Position numbers and translations under genes: made by a program
DNA from: Eubacteriaceae bacterium
Lineage (GTDB): Bacteria; Bacillota; Clostridia; Eubacteriales; Anaerofustaceae
NCBI GenBank assembly: GCA_017531485.1
Contig: JAFXKY010000065.1
Span: 1 to 42,687, forward strand
Reading direction: 5' to 3'
DNA length: 42,687 nucleotides
Part shown: positions 22,944-31,125 of the stretch, in pieces
Layout of the letters: each line of letters opens with the position of its first letter
Position numbering within the stretch: position 1 is the first letter of the stretch
Notes under the pieces: generated by a model
The model's database searches: none
Told to the model about the DNA's origin: nothing
Seen by the model: only the letters and a program-made list of their open reading frames with translations

Positions 22944-23858
22944 TTATTTTTTCACTTCCGTGATTATAAGTTCCGGCTTCAGAAGCTCTTTCAAAGCCGG
23001 CATCATTTCGTTCATTGCGTTATATCCTTCTTCGTAAAACCTCTTCTTCGAGTCGTCATCAAACTGCACCGCTCCGAATTTGTCAAGTTCCGGCTCTACG
23101 AGAATATCGCATATAGGGTGGTTCTTTATTCTTGCATTACCTATAAGGATCTCAACAGTACTCGTGAGGACTTCGAAAGTATTGTCATTCTTCGCAGGTG
23201 TATACGCGTCGTGATAAAGATCAAGTCCCATGAGAACATCGCACTTATCCCTGATAATATCAGCAGGCATATTATTAAGAACTCCCCCGTCAACGAGCAG
23301 CATATCACCGATTTTTGTGGGAGTAAACACTCCCGGAACGGATGAAGATGCCCTGCAGGCTTTTGCGATACTGCCGCTGTCGAGGATCACTTCCTTGCCG
23401 GTATAAAGATCGACAGCGTTTGTGTAAAACTCGGAAAGAGTATTGCAGAAAGCCTTTTTTCCGTAAAAGTTTGTCATGATCTTTTCGATAGTCTCGCTGT
23501 CACGGGTGATATTAAAAAATCTCGAACGAACGTCTTTGTCAAGGAGCTTGGAGAGTTTGTCGACGCCGAGAAGTCCGCGATAACTGAATGATTCGATGCT
23601 GACTTCCTTTGCGTATTCATATATCTCATCTGCTCGGTATCCGAGGGCATATGCGCTTCCGATAATGCTTCCGACGCTGGTTCCCGAAACAACATTCGCC
23701 CTTGGAATATTGTTCTCTTCAAGGGCTTTCAATGCACCGATGTGCGCATATCCTCTTCCGCCGCCGCCTGCAAAGGCGATGCCGAATGTTTTCTTTTTCT
23801 CTGTTGTGACCGTACTGATCTTAGGCTGTTTTTTCTTAGCAAATGAAAATAATCCCAT
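22944..23858 (-). CDS. Patatin-like phospholipase (RssA/NTE type)
   Basis: A 304-residue protein with all elements of the patatin Ser-Asp dyad: oxyanion loop GGGGRGYAHIG, nucleophile elbow GTSVGS, and DGGVLNNMP with the catalytic Asp. The first ~25 residues are basic and may bind membrane. It is expected to hydrolyse acyl chains from phospholipids or lysophospholipids in the cytoplasm or at the inner membrane face. It is the first gene of a probable pair with the M50-like protease. Confidence 0.93.
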   Translation of the reverse strand: MGLFSFAKKKQPKISTVTTEKKKTFGIAFAGGGGRGYAHIGALKALEENNIPRANVVSGTSVGSIIGSAYALGYRADEIYEYAKEVSIESFSYRGLLGVDKLSKLLDKDVRSRFFNITRDSETIEKIMTNFYGKKAFCNTLSEFYTNAVDLYTGKEVILDSGSIAKACRASSSVPGVFTPTKIGDMLLVDGGVLNNMPADIIRDKCDVLMGLDLYHDAYTPAKNDNTFEVLTSTVEILIGNARIKNHPICDILVEPELDKFGAVQFDDDSKKRFYEEGYNAMNEMMPALKELLKPELIITEVKK

Positions 23859-23987
23859 TTTATTCTCCCGTATATTTATAGTATTAAAATATGTTCCTGA
23901 AATATATCTGCCACGCAGGCAGTGAGATAATTATATCATTTGCGAAAGTAAATTCACAACAAATCTGTCTTTTTAATCAAATTTTAA

Positions 23988-24013
23988 TAAAAAATGCCTG
24001 CAATTGCAGGCAT
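23988..24013 (-). terminator. Terminator of the LRR protein gene
   Basis: The palindrome ATGCCTGCA-att-GCAGGCAT spans 23994-24013, with a T run on the minus strand. Confidence 0.9.
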
Positions 24014-24026
24014 CTGAGACAGATTA

Positions 24027-24632
24027 CTATTTACGTTTCTTATTGATCATGATCTTATCCATATACATATTTCCGACTTCCATATTTCCTGCCATAGTGA
24101 TAAGGCTTTTGCATCCGAAAAAAGCTTTGTCGGAACATTTCGTTGACGGGGAGAGGAATTCCACCTTTTTAAGCCTTATGCATTTGTTGAATGCGCCGTA
24201 GCTGATCATCTCAAGGCTTTCGGGAAGGGTTACTTCCGTAAGGCATGAGCAGTCGGAGAAGGCTTCTTTTCCGATCTCTTTGAGTCCTTCGTTGAATTCC
24301 ACTTCCATAAGGTTAAGGCATCCGTAGAAAGTGCTGTCTTCGATCTTTTCGAGGTTTGCCGGAAGGAAGATTTCCGCAACGCTCTTGCACCACGCGAATG
24401 CGAACGGTCCGATATATTCAATGCTGTCCGGAAGCTCCACGCTCATGAGTGAGTTGCAGGAGAAGAATGCATTCTTTTCGATCTTCTTCACGCCTTCGGG
24501 AAGGATTATGGATTCGATCATATCTTTTCTTGCGAAAGCGTTTTCACCGATAACTTCAACACCTTCGGGCACGCGGACAAAACCTTCGCTGCCGTTATAT
24601 TTTACGAGTACATTATCTTTTATTTCAAACAT
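24027..24632 (-). CDS. BspA-type leucine-rich repeat protein (LRR_5), cytoplasmic
   Basis: A 201-residue protein made almost entirely of BspA-type repeats of about 23 residues (VEVIGENAFARKDMIESIIL, VKKIEKNAFFSCNSLMSVEL, LKEIGKEAFSDCSCLTEVTL and similar). It starts with an IKDNVLVKYNG strand common in this family and ends in a basic tail. Unlike surface BspA proteins it has no signal peptide, so it is probably cytoplasmic or a domain fragment. Role unknown; the repeats usually mediate protein binding. It lies 63 bases after the metallophosphoesterase gene on the same strand. Confidence 0.88.
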   Translation of the reverse strand: MFEIKDNVLVKYNGSEGFVRVPEGVEVIGENAFARKDMIESIILPEGVKKIEKNAFFSCNSLMSVELPDSIEYIGPFAFAWCKSVAEIFLPANLEKIEDSTFYGCLNLMEVEFNEGLKEIGKEAFSDCSCLTEVTLPESLEMISYGAFNKCIRLKKVEFLSPSTKCSDKAFFGCKSLITMAGNMEVGNMYMDKIMINKKRK

Positions 24633-24695
24633 ATTTTACCTCTCAGAAATACTATATATTTATTATATTTGACTTACGGAGATATGGCAAGGGGA

Positions 24696-25385
24696 TTATT
24701 TTGTTTTGCTGTCTATTTTGATTATTTTGTCAAAGACCCCAATAAACCTCCCGTCAATATCAATATCCCTATGATAGTGCCCGAAGAACCACTTTTCAAA
24801 TCCGAGTCTTTTGCTTATATTTTCAAATTCGTCCGTGAGGATATTTTCTTCATATCCGGAAGATATGATTTTCTGCACACTTGTCGGTGCACAGTGCGTG
24901 ATGACATAATCCACATTCCATCCGGATTTTCCGAGGTTGTCATAAGCCCTTTTTATTTCTTCCTCAGACGGAAGTTCTTCTTTCCAGTAATTCACTCCTT
25001 CGGTGCGGAGATGAATATCGTGGGAAGATGCGCCGCCGAAAGCGAAGAAACTCCATCCGTCTATCTCATATACATACCCGCGAATAAGGTGATATATCCC
25101 TTCCGACACCTTATGCACTTTTCCGCCGAACAGTTCTTCTTCGTCAAAAGAGTTCAGCATATCAAAATTCTCATGGTTGCCGTCGATGAAGAGCGTAGTA
25201 AAATTTTTCTGTTCAAGCCACTTCAGCCAGTACTTTTCTTCCTTACTGTTATCCCACACTCCGCCGAAATCACCGCAGATGATGAGAAAATCTTCTTTTG
25301 TCATATCCTTGGAGGAAGGGAAATTTTTAGTATTCAGTTTTGATATATCCACCGGAATATGTGTGTCACCTGTAATATAGATCAT
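24696..25385 (-). CDS. Calcineurin-like metallophosphoesterase
   Basis: A 229-residue protein with the five metal-ligand blocks of the family in order: GDTH (residues 6-9), GDFGGVWD, GNHEN, the histidine in ITHCAP, and GHYHRD near the C-terminus. It probably cleaves a phosphomonoester or phosphodiester in the cytoplasm; the substrate cannot be read from sequence. ATG 25385 is chosen because GGAGGA precedes it; in-frame codons upstream have no such site. Confidence 0.92.
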   Translation of the reverse strand: MIYITGDTHIPVDISKLNTKNFPSSKDMTKEDFLIICGDFGGVWDNSKEEKYWLKWLEQKNFTTLFIDGNHENFDMLNSFDEEELFGGKVHKVSEGIYHLIRGYVYEIDGWSFFAFGGASSHDIHLRTEGVNYWKEELPSEEEIKRAYDNLGKSGWNVDYVITHCAPTSVQKIISSGYEENILTDEFENISKRLGFEKWFFGHYHRDIDIDGRFIGVFDKIIKIDSKTK

Positions 25386-25471
25386 TTTTCCTCCCGCGCA
25401 GACTATTTTATATAGTATATCACCAAAATTATTTCTTGTCATCTTATTCAATGACGATATTAACTGAAGTA

Positions 25472-25526
25472 TTTGAAAGGATATTCACTTTCAAACCTTG
25501 TGTCATGAGTGATTTTCAAGTATAAT
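25472..25526 (+). promoter_or_regulatory. Promoter with upstream inverted repeat, FAD oxidoreductase gene
   Basis: TTGTGT (25498-25503), 17 bases, TATAAT (25521-25526). A perfect inverted repeat TTTGAAAG (25472-25479), eight bases, CTTTCAAA (25488-25495) ends two bases before the -35 box and could be an activator or repressor site. Confidence 0.72.
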
Positions 25527-25590
25527 AAACAAGTAGTTTATACATATACAACCCAAAAGATAATATACCTTACCACAGGGGGAGAAAATA

Positions 25591-26958
25591 ATGAAATATG
25601 ACGTAATCATCATCGGCGCAGGCCCCGGCGGAATATTCGCCGCATATGAACTCATGGAGCACAGACCGGAACTTAAAGTTGCGGTATTCGAAGCGGGACA
25701 TCCCCTCGAAAAAAGACATTGCCCCATTGACGGAGAGAAAGTAAAGAGCTGCATAAGCTGCAAGAGCTGCTCTATCATGAGTGGTTTCGGCGGAGCAGGT
25801 GCGTTTTCTGACGGAAAATACAACATCACAAACGACTTCGGCGGCACCTTACATGAATACATCGGCAAAAAACGTGCTATGGAGCTTATGCACTACGTTG
25901 ACGGAATCAACCTCGCTTTCGGCGGAGAAGGCACAAAGCTTTACACCACAGCAGGCACAAAATTCAAGACGATCTGCATCCAGAATGACCTCCATCTTTT
26001 AGATGCTTCAGTTCGCCACCTCGGAACAGACATCAACTACATCGTCCTTCAGAATCTTTACAACCACTTAAAAGACAAAGTGGAATTCTTCTTTGATACA
26101 CCGGTAGAGACAGTAAAGCGTCTTGAAGAGGGATATGAAGTAGTATTGAAAAACGAAACGCACACCTGTGACAAATGCATCGTTTCTGTCGGAAGAATCG
26201 GAAGCAAATGGATGGAAAGAGTATGCAAGGAGCTTGAGATCCCGACAAAATCAAACCGCGTTGACATCGGAGTACGCGTTGAACTTCCGGCACAGGTATT
26301 CAATCATCTCACAGATGAATTATACGAATCAAAGATCGTATACCGCACGGAAAAATACGGTGACAGAGTCCGCACGTTCTGCATGAACCCGAAAGGTGCT
26401 GTTGTTTCCGAAAACACAAACGGCATCATCACCGTAAACGGACACAGCTACGAAGATCCGGCGAAACAGACTGAAAACACAAACTTTGCACTTCTCGTTG
26501 CGAAACACTTCTCTGAACCGTTCAAGGATTCAAACGGATACGGCGAAAGCATCGCGCGTCTTAGTAATATGCTCGGCGGCGGAGTTATCGTTCAGCGTTT
26601 CGGCGACCTCATCCGCGGAAGAAGATCAACACCGTCAAGAATCGAAGAATCATTCATCACACCGACTCTCAGCGCGACTCCGGGAGATCTGAGCCTCGTT
26701 CTTCCGAAGAGAATCCTCGACGGAATCATCGACATGATCTATGCCCTTGACAAGGTCGCACCGGGAACGGCAAATGAAGATACTCTCCTTTACGGAGTTG
26801 AAGTCAAGTTCTACAACATGGAAGTTGAAGTTGACGAAAACTTACAGTCCATCTACAAAGATCTTTACATCATCGGCGACGGCAGCGGCATCACTCACTC
26901 CCTCTCTCACGCATCAGCAAGCGGAGTTCATGTTGCAAGAAAGATTGCAGGAGTATAA
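25591..26958 (+). CDS. FAD-dependent oxidoreductase (COG2509 type)
   Basis: A 455-residue flavoprotein with an N-terminal dinucleotide-binding GAGPGG motif (residues 8-13) and EAG at the end of the second strand. The cysteine-rich CISCKSCSIMSGFGGAGAFS segment and the C-terminal IIGDGSGITHSLSHASASG segment are characteristic of this uncharacterised dehydrogenase family. It probably binds FAD and performs a cytoplasmic redox reaction; the substrate is unknown. RBS AGGGGGAG precedes the ATG. It is monocistronic, between its own promoter and a terminator. Confidence 0.93.
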   Translation: MKYDVIIIGAGPGGIFAAYELMEHRPELKVAVFEAGHPLEKRHCPIDGEKVKSCISCKSCSIMSGFGGAGAFSDGKYNITNDFGGTLHEYIGKKRAMELMHYVDGINLAFGGEGTKLYTTAGTKFKTICIQNDLHLLDASVRHLGTDINYIVLQNLYNHLKDKVEFFFDTPVETVKRLEEGYEVVLKNETHTCDKCIVSVGRIGSKWMERVCKELEIPTKSNRVDIGVRVELPAQVFNHLTDELYESKIVYRTEKYGDRVRTFCMNPKGAVVSENTNGIITVNGHSYEDPAKQTENTNFALLVAKHFSEPFKDSNGYGESIARLSNMLGGGVIVQRFGDLIRGRRSTPSRIEESFITPTLSATPGDLSLVLPKRILDGIIDMIYALDKVAPGTANEDTLLYGVEVKFYNMEVEVDENLQSIYKDLYIIGDGSGITHSLSHASASGVHVARKIAGV

Positions 26959-26973
26959 AATCTCATAAACTAC

Positions 26974-26999
26974 AAAAGACCACGCTTGCGTGGTCTTTT
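26974..26999. terminator. Bidirectional terminator
   Basis: A perfect 12-bp stem, AAAAGACCACGC (26974-26985) with GCGTGGTCTTTT (26988-26999), separating convergent genes. Confidence 0.92.
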
Positions 27000-27003
27000 G
27001 GGT

Positions 27004-27186
27004 TTAGAAGTAACTTTTATAGATTCCGTTGAAGAGTTTTCTCGCTTCCCTTTCCTGTTCGGGGGAAAGTCTGCCTTCTTTTTTCATGGTTTCGAGGAGT
27101 TTTGCGTACTCCTTCATTTTTTTCATCTCTTTGTCAACTCTGCCGATTGCTGCGTTTGCTGTAGGGTCTGAATAGTGTCTGGACAT
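27004..27186 (-). CDS. Small conserved-looking helical protein, function unknown
   Basis: A 60-residue protein: a short N-terminal segment SRHYSDPTANAAIGRVDKE, a charged helix (MKKMKEYAKLLETMKKEGRL) and a C-terminal helix ending in NGIYKSYF. It has no signal or membrane segment. The start is ATG 27186, with GGAGG 6 bases upstream. The frame extends upstream through the structured leader, but there is no reason to start there. A strong promoter and a roughly 115-base structured 5' leader precede it, so expression is probably regulated at RNA level. I recognise no function. Confidence 0.82.
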   Translation of the reverse strand: MSRHYSDPTANAAIGRVDKEMKKMKEYAKLLETMKKEGRLSPEQEREARKLFNGIYKSYF

Positions 27187-27302
27187 TTTGTGCCTCCGAA
27201 GAAATTTTTTCTCTCCGCATAAAAAAAGTTTCTGAAATGGACAGACCACTCCCTGCGGAGAGTCAACAGATTTCAAAAACATATAGATAACTATTCAGTT
27301 GT
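27187..27302 (-). promoter_or_regulatory. Structured 5' leader with terminator-like stem and competing pairing
   Basis: Read on the minus strand from the likely start of transcription: GTTTTTGAAAT (27280-27270) pairs over 11 positions (one G-T) with ATTTCAGAAAC (27238-27228), directly followed by T7 (27227-27221). Inside that stem CTCTCCGCA (27262-27254) is fully complementary to TGCGGAGAG (27219-27211), which lies just past the T run and before the ribosome binding site. A leading hairpin AACT-GAAT-AGTT is also present. The class is not one I recognise. Confidence 0.72.
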
Positions 27303-27308
27303 TAATGT

Positions 27309-27337
27309 ATTGTATCATATTCTACATTAAGTGTCAA
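27309..27337 (-). promoter_or_regulatory. Promoter of the structured leader / 60-residue protein
   Basis: On the minus strand, TTGACA (27337-27332), 17 bases, TACAAT (27314-27309). Confidence 0.85.
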
Positions 27338-27368
27338 CGCTTTTCAGATTATTTACGATAAAATATAA

Positions 27369-27794
27369 TTACTCTGCCGAAGAATCCATAACCCACGGAA
27401 GGGACACATTAAACTCAATATCAAAATGCGGCTGCGGAAAGTCCGGTGCGCCGTAAGGATAATCGTCATGACAGAAACGGACTTCACCGTGGTAATGAGG
27501 ATCGTTCTCATCGCTGATAATATTTCCGGCAATCCGGTAGCTGAACTGATAAAACAACTGCCCCGGCGCAATGTCTCCCAAATAACTGACATGAGTGGCT
27601 TTCCCGGCAGGAATTCCGAAAAAAGCCAGGTTTTCGAGTACAATTTCCGGAAGAGAATTATTCCTTGCCAGTTTAAGGAAATTCAGACAATGAACGCAGT
27701 CACAGCCCCATTCTTCCGCAACCGAATACCACTTGCAGGTCTTTTCTTCATCATACTCAATTTCACAACCATGCATATAATTTATTTTCATCAT
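27369..27794 (-). CDS. Hypothetical protein
   Basis: A 141-residue acidic, aromatic-rich protein with no signal peptide or membrane helix. It has several Cys and His residues (EWGCDCVHC, DPHYHGEVRFCHDD, FPQPHFDIEF), which could bind metal. I recognise no family. AGAGGT precedes two consecutive ATG codons (27794 and 27791); either could be used. A promoter (27812-27839) lies directly upstream and the gene appears to stand alone. Confidence 0.75.
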   Translation of the reverse strand: MMKINYMHGCEIEYDEEKTCKWYSVAEEWGCDCVHCLNFLKLARNNSLPEIVLENLAFFGIPAGKATHVSYLGDIAPGQLFYQFSYRIAGNIISDENDPHYHGEVRFCHDDYPYGAPDFPQPHFDIEFNVSLPWVMDSSAE

Positions 27795-27811
27795 TTTACC
27801 TCTTCTGATTT

Positions 27812-27839
27812 ATTATAACATAAAAAAAATATATGTAAA
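27812..27839 (-). promoter_or_regulatory. Promoter of the 141-residue protein gene
   Basis: On the minus strand, TTTACA (27839-27834), 16 bases, TATAAT (27817-27812). Confidence 0.7.
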
Positions 27840-27931
27840 TCATTCCACCAAGGTTTCGGAAACATGATAACGGCGTGCCTCGTTGATTTCTTATTGATAC
27901 ATACCTTTGTCGCAAATTGTTAAAAAAAGAT

Positions 27932-27960
27932 TTGATTTACTGGGAGGAAAGAAGTATACT
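27932..27960 (+). promoter_or_regulatory. Promoter of the uracil/xanthine permease gene
   Basis: TTGATT (27932-27937), 17 bases, TATACT (27955-27960). No PyrR-type or purine riboswitch motif is seen between it and the start codon 37 bases on. Confidence 0.7.
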
Positions 27961-27996
27961 GTATCATAGCAAAATAAAAAGAGAGGTAAATCTTCA

Positions 27997-29361
27997 ATGA
28001 CCAATCCCGAAAAGACAGATGCTGTTTATGACGTAAGCACTCTGGGCAAATCAAAAGCATTCATCCTCGGACTTCAGCACATGTTTGCGATGTTCGGCGC
28101 AACAGTTCTCGTTCCCGCAATCACAGGTCTGAATGTTTCCACAACGTTATTGTTCGCAGGTCTCGGCACACTTTTATTCCACCTTATTACAGGACTTAAA
28201 GTTCCCGCATTCCTCGGTTCATCATTCGCATTCCTCGGTGCGTACGGTCTTGTCACTGCATCAGGACAGGCTATCCCGCTTACATACTCCAGCTTCGGCG
28301 TTGCTGTTGCCGGATCTATGTATCTCATCTTAGCTATGTTCTTCAAAGTATTCGGTGCAAAGAAAGTAATGCGTTACTTCCCGCCGATCGTTACAGGTCC
28401 GGTCATCATCGCAATCGGCCTTACACTTTCAGGTACTGCAATCCAGAGCTGTTCAGCTAACTGGCTCGTAGCACTCGTTGCCATCGCAGTTGTAATCATC
28501 GCAAACATCTGGGGCAAAGGAATGGTCAAGATCGTACCTATCCTTCTCGGCGTCGTTGCATCATATATCTGCGCAGTTATCGTTGATCCGTCAGCAAGAG
28601 CAAACGTTGCAGCAACTGTCGCAGCAGCTGACTGGTTCGGACTTCCCATCATCTGGGAAAACACAGCCTTCTCCATTTTCGGAAAAGATCTTGATGTAAG
28701 CATGCTCATCACAGCTGTCATCACTATCGCTCCGATCTCCCTTGCAACAATCGTCGAACACATCGGCGATATGTGCGCGATCTCATCTACAGTAGGCATC
28801 AACTACGTTGAAGAACCGGGCCTCCACAAAACACTCGTAGGCGACGGTCTTGCAACATCTATCTCAGCACTCTTCGGCGGTCCCGCAAACACAACATACG
28901 GCGAAAACACAGGCGTTCTCGCGCTTTCAAAAGTATATGACCCGAAAGTTGTAAGAATGGCAGCTGTATTTGCTATCATTCTCTCATTCTGCCCGAAATT
29001 CGCAGCTCTCATCGTTGCTATGCCTTCAGCAACAATGGGCGGAGTAAGCCTTGTACTTTACGGTATGATCTCTGCAGTAGGTGTAAGAAACGTTGTTGAA
29101 AATCAGGTAGACTTCACAAAGAGCCGCAACGTACTCATCGCTGCTCTCATCCTCGTTCTCGCTATCGGCCTTAAATACGGCACAGGCGATATCGGCGGCA
29201 TCGTATTCACAGTCGGCGGCGTTAACATCATGCTCTCAGGTCTTGCAGTTGCAGCACTCACAGGCATCGGAATGAACGCTGTCCTTCCGGGAAAAGATTA
29301 TGAATTCGGCACAAACGAACAGGGCGATACATCAGTAAACTTCGGTTCAAGAGCTGAATAA
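27997..29361 (+). CDS. uraA: Nucleobase:cation symporter-2, uracil/xanthine permease
   Basis: A 454-residue NCS2 protein with about 14 helices. Family landmarks are GLQHMFAMFGATVLVPAITG near the N-terminus, FLGSSFAFLGAYG, the transport-site segment ISLATIVEHIGDMCAISS with its conserved Glu, and GGPANTTYGENTGVLALSK, typical of the uracil-permease branch. It imports uracil or a related nucleobase with protons. The gene symbol follows the family resemblance; xanthine as substrate is not excluded. RBS GAGAGGT. Codon use looks highly biased, suggesting strong expression. Confidence 0.92.
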   Translation: MTNPEKTDAVYDVSTLGKSKAFILGLQHMFAMFGATVLVPAITGLNVSTTLLFAGLGTLLFHLITGLKVPAFLGSSFAFLGAYGLVTASGQAIPLTYSSFGVAVAGSMYLILAMFFKVFGAKKVMRYFPPIVTGPVIIAIGLTLSGTAIQSCSANWLVALVAIAVVIIANIWGKGMVKIVPILLGVVASYICAVIVDPSARANVAATVAAADWFGLPIIWENTAFSIFGKDLDVSMLITAVITIAPISLATIVEHIGDMCAISSTVGINYVEEPGLHKTLVGDGLATSISALFGGPANTTYGENTGVLALSKVYDPKVVRMAAVFAIILSFCPKFAALIVAMPSATMGGVSLVLYGMISAVGVRNVVENQVDFTKSRNVLIAALILVLAIGLKYGTGDIGGIVFTVGGVNIMLSGLAVAALTGIGMNAVLPGKDYEFGTNEQGDTSVNFGSRAE

Positions 29362-29400
29362 TAAAATTTCAGAATCAGATTTTTTAAAAAACATAAAATA

Positions 29401-29430
29401 ACAGCGGAGTAATTCACTCCGCTGTATTTC
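29401..29430. terminator. Terminator between convergent genes
   Basis: A 10-bp perfect stem, ACAGCGGAGT (29401-29410) with ACTCCGCTGT (29416-29425), followed by a T-rich tail. Confidence 0.88.
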
Positions 29431-29763
29431 TTATATACCAAGAATAGTAAAAACATCGTATTCACAAAATGTTTCTTCGACCCATTGTGAAATTTCATTT
29501 ACCAATTCTTCACATACTCCACCTTGCGCTATACATTCATTGTTTACTTGCTCCCATTGGGATTTTGTAACTTCGTTGATGCCAAATGGACTGAAACCGG
29601 TAACGTATTTCGACATAATACCACAGAACTCATGAGTATACATATTATCATGAATACAGAGAGAATCTTCTTTCCATAATGTCTTTTTATCCCATTTTCC
29701 TTTAAAAAATTCATGATAGCATGAACCATTTCTCTCTTTTGGACTGACAAAATACTTTTTCAT
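29431..29763 (-). CDS. Hypothetical protein
   Basis: A 110-residue soluble, acidic, Cys-containing protein I do not recognise. The sequence is more AT-rich than its neighbours and has only a weak ribosome binding site (GGTG), hints that it may be a recent arrival. No signal peptide or membrane helix. A small immunity-like or antitoxin-like protein is possible, but nothing specific supports it. Confidence 0.6.
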   Translation of the reverse strand: MKKYFVSPKERNGSCYHEFFKGKWDKKTLWKEDSLCIHDNMYTHEFCGIMSKYVTGFSPFGINEVTKSQWEQVNNECIAQGGVCEELVNEISQWVEETFCEYDVFTILGI

Positions 29764-29819
29764 AACAGCACCGTTTTTTATTTATTCTAGCACAGAAAAC
29801 TCAAAATGTAAATCACTCA

Positions 29820-29848
29820 GTATATTCCTGCCTTATTTACAGATAATA
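29820..29848 (+). promoter_or_regulatory. Possible sigma-G-type promoter of spoVT
   Basis: GTATA (29820-29824), 17 bases, GATAATA (29842-29848) resembles the forespore sigma-G consensus (GHATR, CATWMTA), with one mismatch in the -10 element. spoVT is a sigma-G gene in Bacillus subtilis. The resemblance is by eye only. Confidence 0.45.
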
Positions 29849-29886
29849 ATGTCGTAGTTTGTAAACAAAGGAGATTTATATATATT

Positions 29887-30435
29887 ATGAAAGCAACAGG
29901 AATAGTCAGAAGGATCGATGAACTCGGAAGGATCGTTATCCCGAAGGAGATAAGAAGGACATTGCGTCTGAGGGAAGGCGAAGCACTTGAGATATACACG
30001 GAAAAGACCGGCGAGATCATCTTAAAGAAATATTCCCCTATCGCTCAGCTCGGGCAGTATGCGGGAGCATATGCGGAGAGCTTTTTTCAGGCGACGAGTT
30101 CAGTGTGTATAGTATGTGACCGGGACAACATTGTGGCGGTTTCGGGAATATCAAGGAAAGACCTTCTTGATAAAGAAATTTCGGAAAAGCTTGACGAGAT
30201 AATAACAAACAGACGAACAATCACCAACACCCGTTCGCAGGGATTTGTGGATATCATAACGGAAAACAACCCCGAATTCACAGAAAGAACGCAGATCATC
30301 GCACCTATCTCATCTCAGGGCGAAGCAATGGGAGCAATAATCGTATATATGAACGACGAACAGACTGCCCTTTCTTCAGGCAAGAGCCTTGCACAGACGG
30401 GCGCTACGTTTCTCGGGAAACTAATGGAAAATTAA
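29887..30435 (+). CDS. spoVT: Stage V sporulation protein T (AbrB/GAF regulator)
   Basis: A 182-residue protein. The N-terminal AbrB-type swapped-hairpin DNA-binding domain (residues 1-50: MKATGIVRRIDELGRIVIPK, then EIRRTLRLREGE) is followed by a GAF-like C-terminal domain (about 57-180), the exact architecture of SpoVT. It regulates forespore gene expression late in sporulation, so the organism is probably an endospore former. AGGAG (29869-29873) lies 13 bases from the ATG, a rather long spacing, but no alternative start fits better. Confidence 0.94.
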   Translation: MKATGIVRRIDELGRIVIPKEIRRTLRLREGEALEIYTEKTGEIILKKYSPIAQLGQYAGAYAESFFQATSSVCIVCDRDNIVAVSGISRKDLLDKEISEKLDEIITNRRTITNTRSQGFVDIITENNPEFTERTQIIAPISSQGEAMGAIIVYMNDEQTALSSGKSLAQTGATFLGKLMEN

Positions 30436-30438
30436 AAG

Positions 30439-30466
30439 ACGGAGTGCTTTCACTCCGTTTTGTTTT
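30439..30466. terminator. Terminator of spoVT, overlapping the convergent stop codon
   Basis: ACGGAGTG (30439-30446), loop CTTT, CACTCCGT (30451-30458), then TTTGTTTT. The stop codon of the convergent minus-strand gene lies in this hairpin. Confidence 0.85.
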
Positions 30467-30797
30467 CATCATGATTATTTTTCATGTTATTTGTTTTATC
30501 ATCAACAATATCTTTGACACTCTGCACCCAGTCATCGGATGTCAGAGCATTATATACATCCGCCACATCGGGATTATCGCTGTTTTTCATTGAATTTACA
30601 ATTCTGATCTGATCAATTACGGAGAACAGCATGTCTGCGGCAAGTATCACAAAGCCTATCTTTCTGCACGCGGGAGAAAAAAGTCCGAGAAACAAAAGAA
30701 AAACACCCGGAAAGAAAAGATAGAAAAAATGTCCGACAAAATTCATAAGCACACACATAACAAAATATCCTGCGGGGATTTTTTTATTGTTTTTCAT
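30450..30797 (-). CDS. Hypothetical two-helix membrane protein
   Basis: A 115-residue protein with two hydrophobic segments (about residues 10-50, YFVMCVLMNFVGHFFYLFF and onward) and a polar, Asp/Asn/Lys-rich C-terminal half. ATG 30797 is chosen with AGAGGT 7 bases upstream; a GTG at 30806 is in frame but overlaps that site. Not recognised. It follows the XRE gene on the same strand after 59 bases, so the two may be co-transcribed. Confidence 0.72.
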   Translation of the reverse strand: MKNNKKIPAGYFVMCVLMNFVGHFFYLFFPGVFLLFLGLFSPACRKIGFVILAADMLFSVIDQIRIVNSMKNSDNPDVADVYNALTSDDWVQSVKDIVDDKTNNMKNNHDENKTE

Positions 30798-30856
30798 ATC
30801 ACGCACCTCTGCAATTATTATATATTGCGGTTTTCTTGCATGTCAACTTCAAACTG

Positions 30857-31093
30857 CTATCCCGTACTTTTCTTTTTTGCTCCTTTTCGTGGGTATGGCT
30901 TTTTATTGTCAGTGAGGCCGAGGATATAATCCGTGGAGGTCGAAAAATAATCCGCGAGCTTGATGAGAACATCGACGGGAAGGCTTCGCTGACCGTTTTC
31001 GTACTGAGAATAGGTATTTTGTTTTATATGTAAAAATTCCGCGAGCTCCCTTTGGGTGATGTCCCTGTCCTCTCGTATATCCTTTAATTTCAT
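30857..31093 (-). CDS. XRE family transcriptional regulator
   Basis: A 78-residue protein that is essentially one lambda-repressor-like HTH domain (LKDIREDRDITQRELAEFLH, NTYSQYENGQRSLPVDVLIK, FSTSTDYILGLTD) with a basic tail. It is the size of small Cro-like repressors. AAGGAG precedes the ATG. A palindrome at 31126-31140 in its promoter region is a likely autoregulatory site. Confidence 0.92.
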   Translation of the reverse strand: MKLKDIREDRDITQRELAEFLHIKQNTYSQYENGQRSLPVDVLIKLADYFSTSTDYILGLTDNKKPYPRKGAKKKSTG

Positions 31094-31125
31094 AACGACT
31101 CCTTACAATAAATCAATTATAAGAA

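Noticed and set aside
24669..25343. Plus-strand open frame of 224 codons
   Set aside because: Antisense shadow of the metallophosphoesterase gene, which has all its metal motifs.
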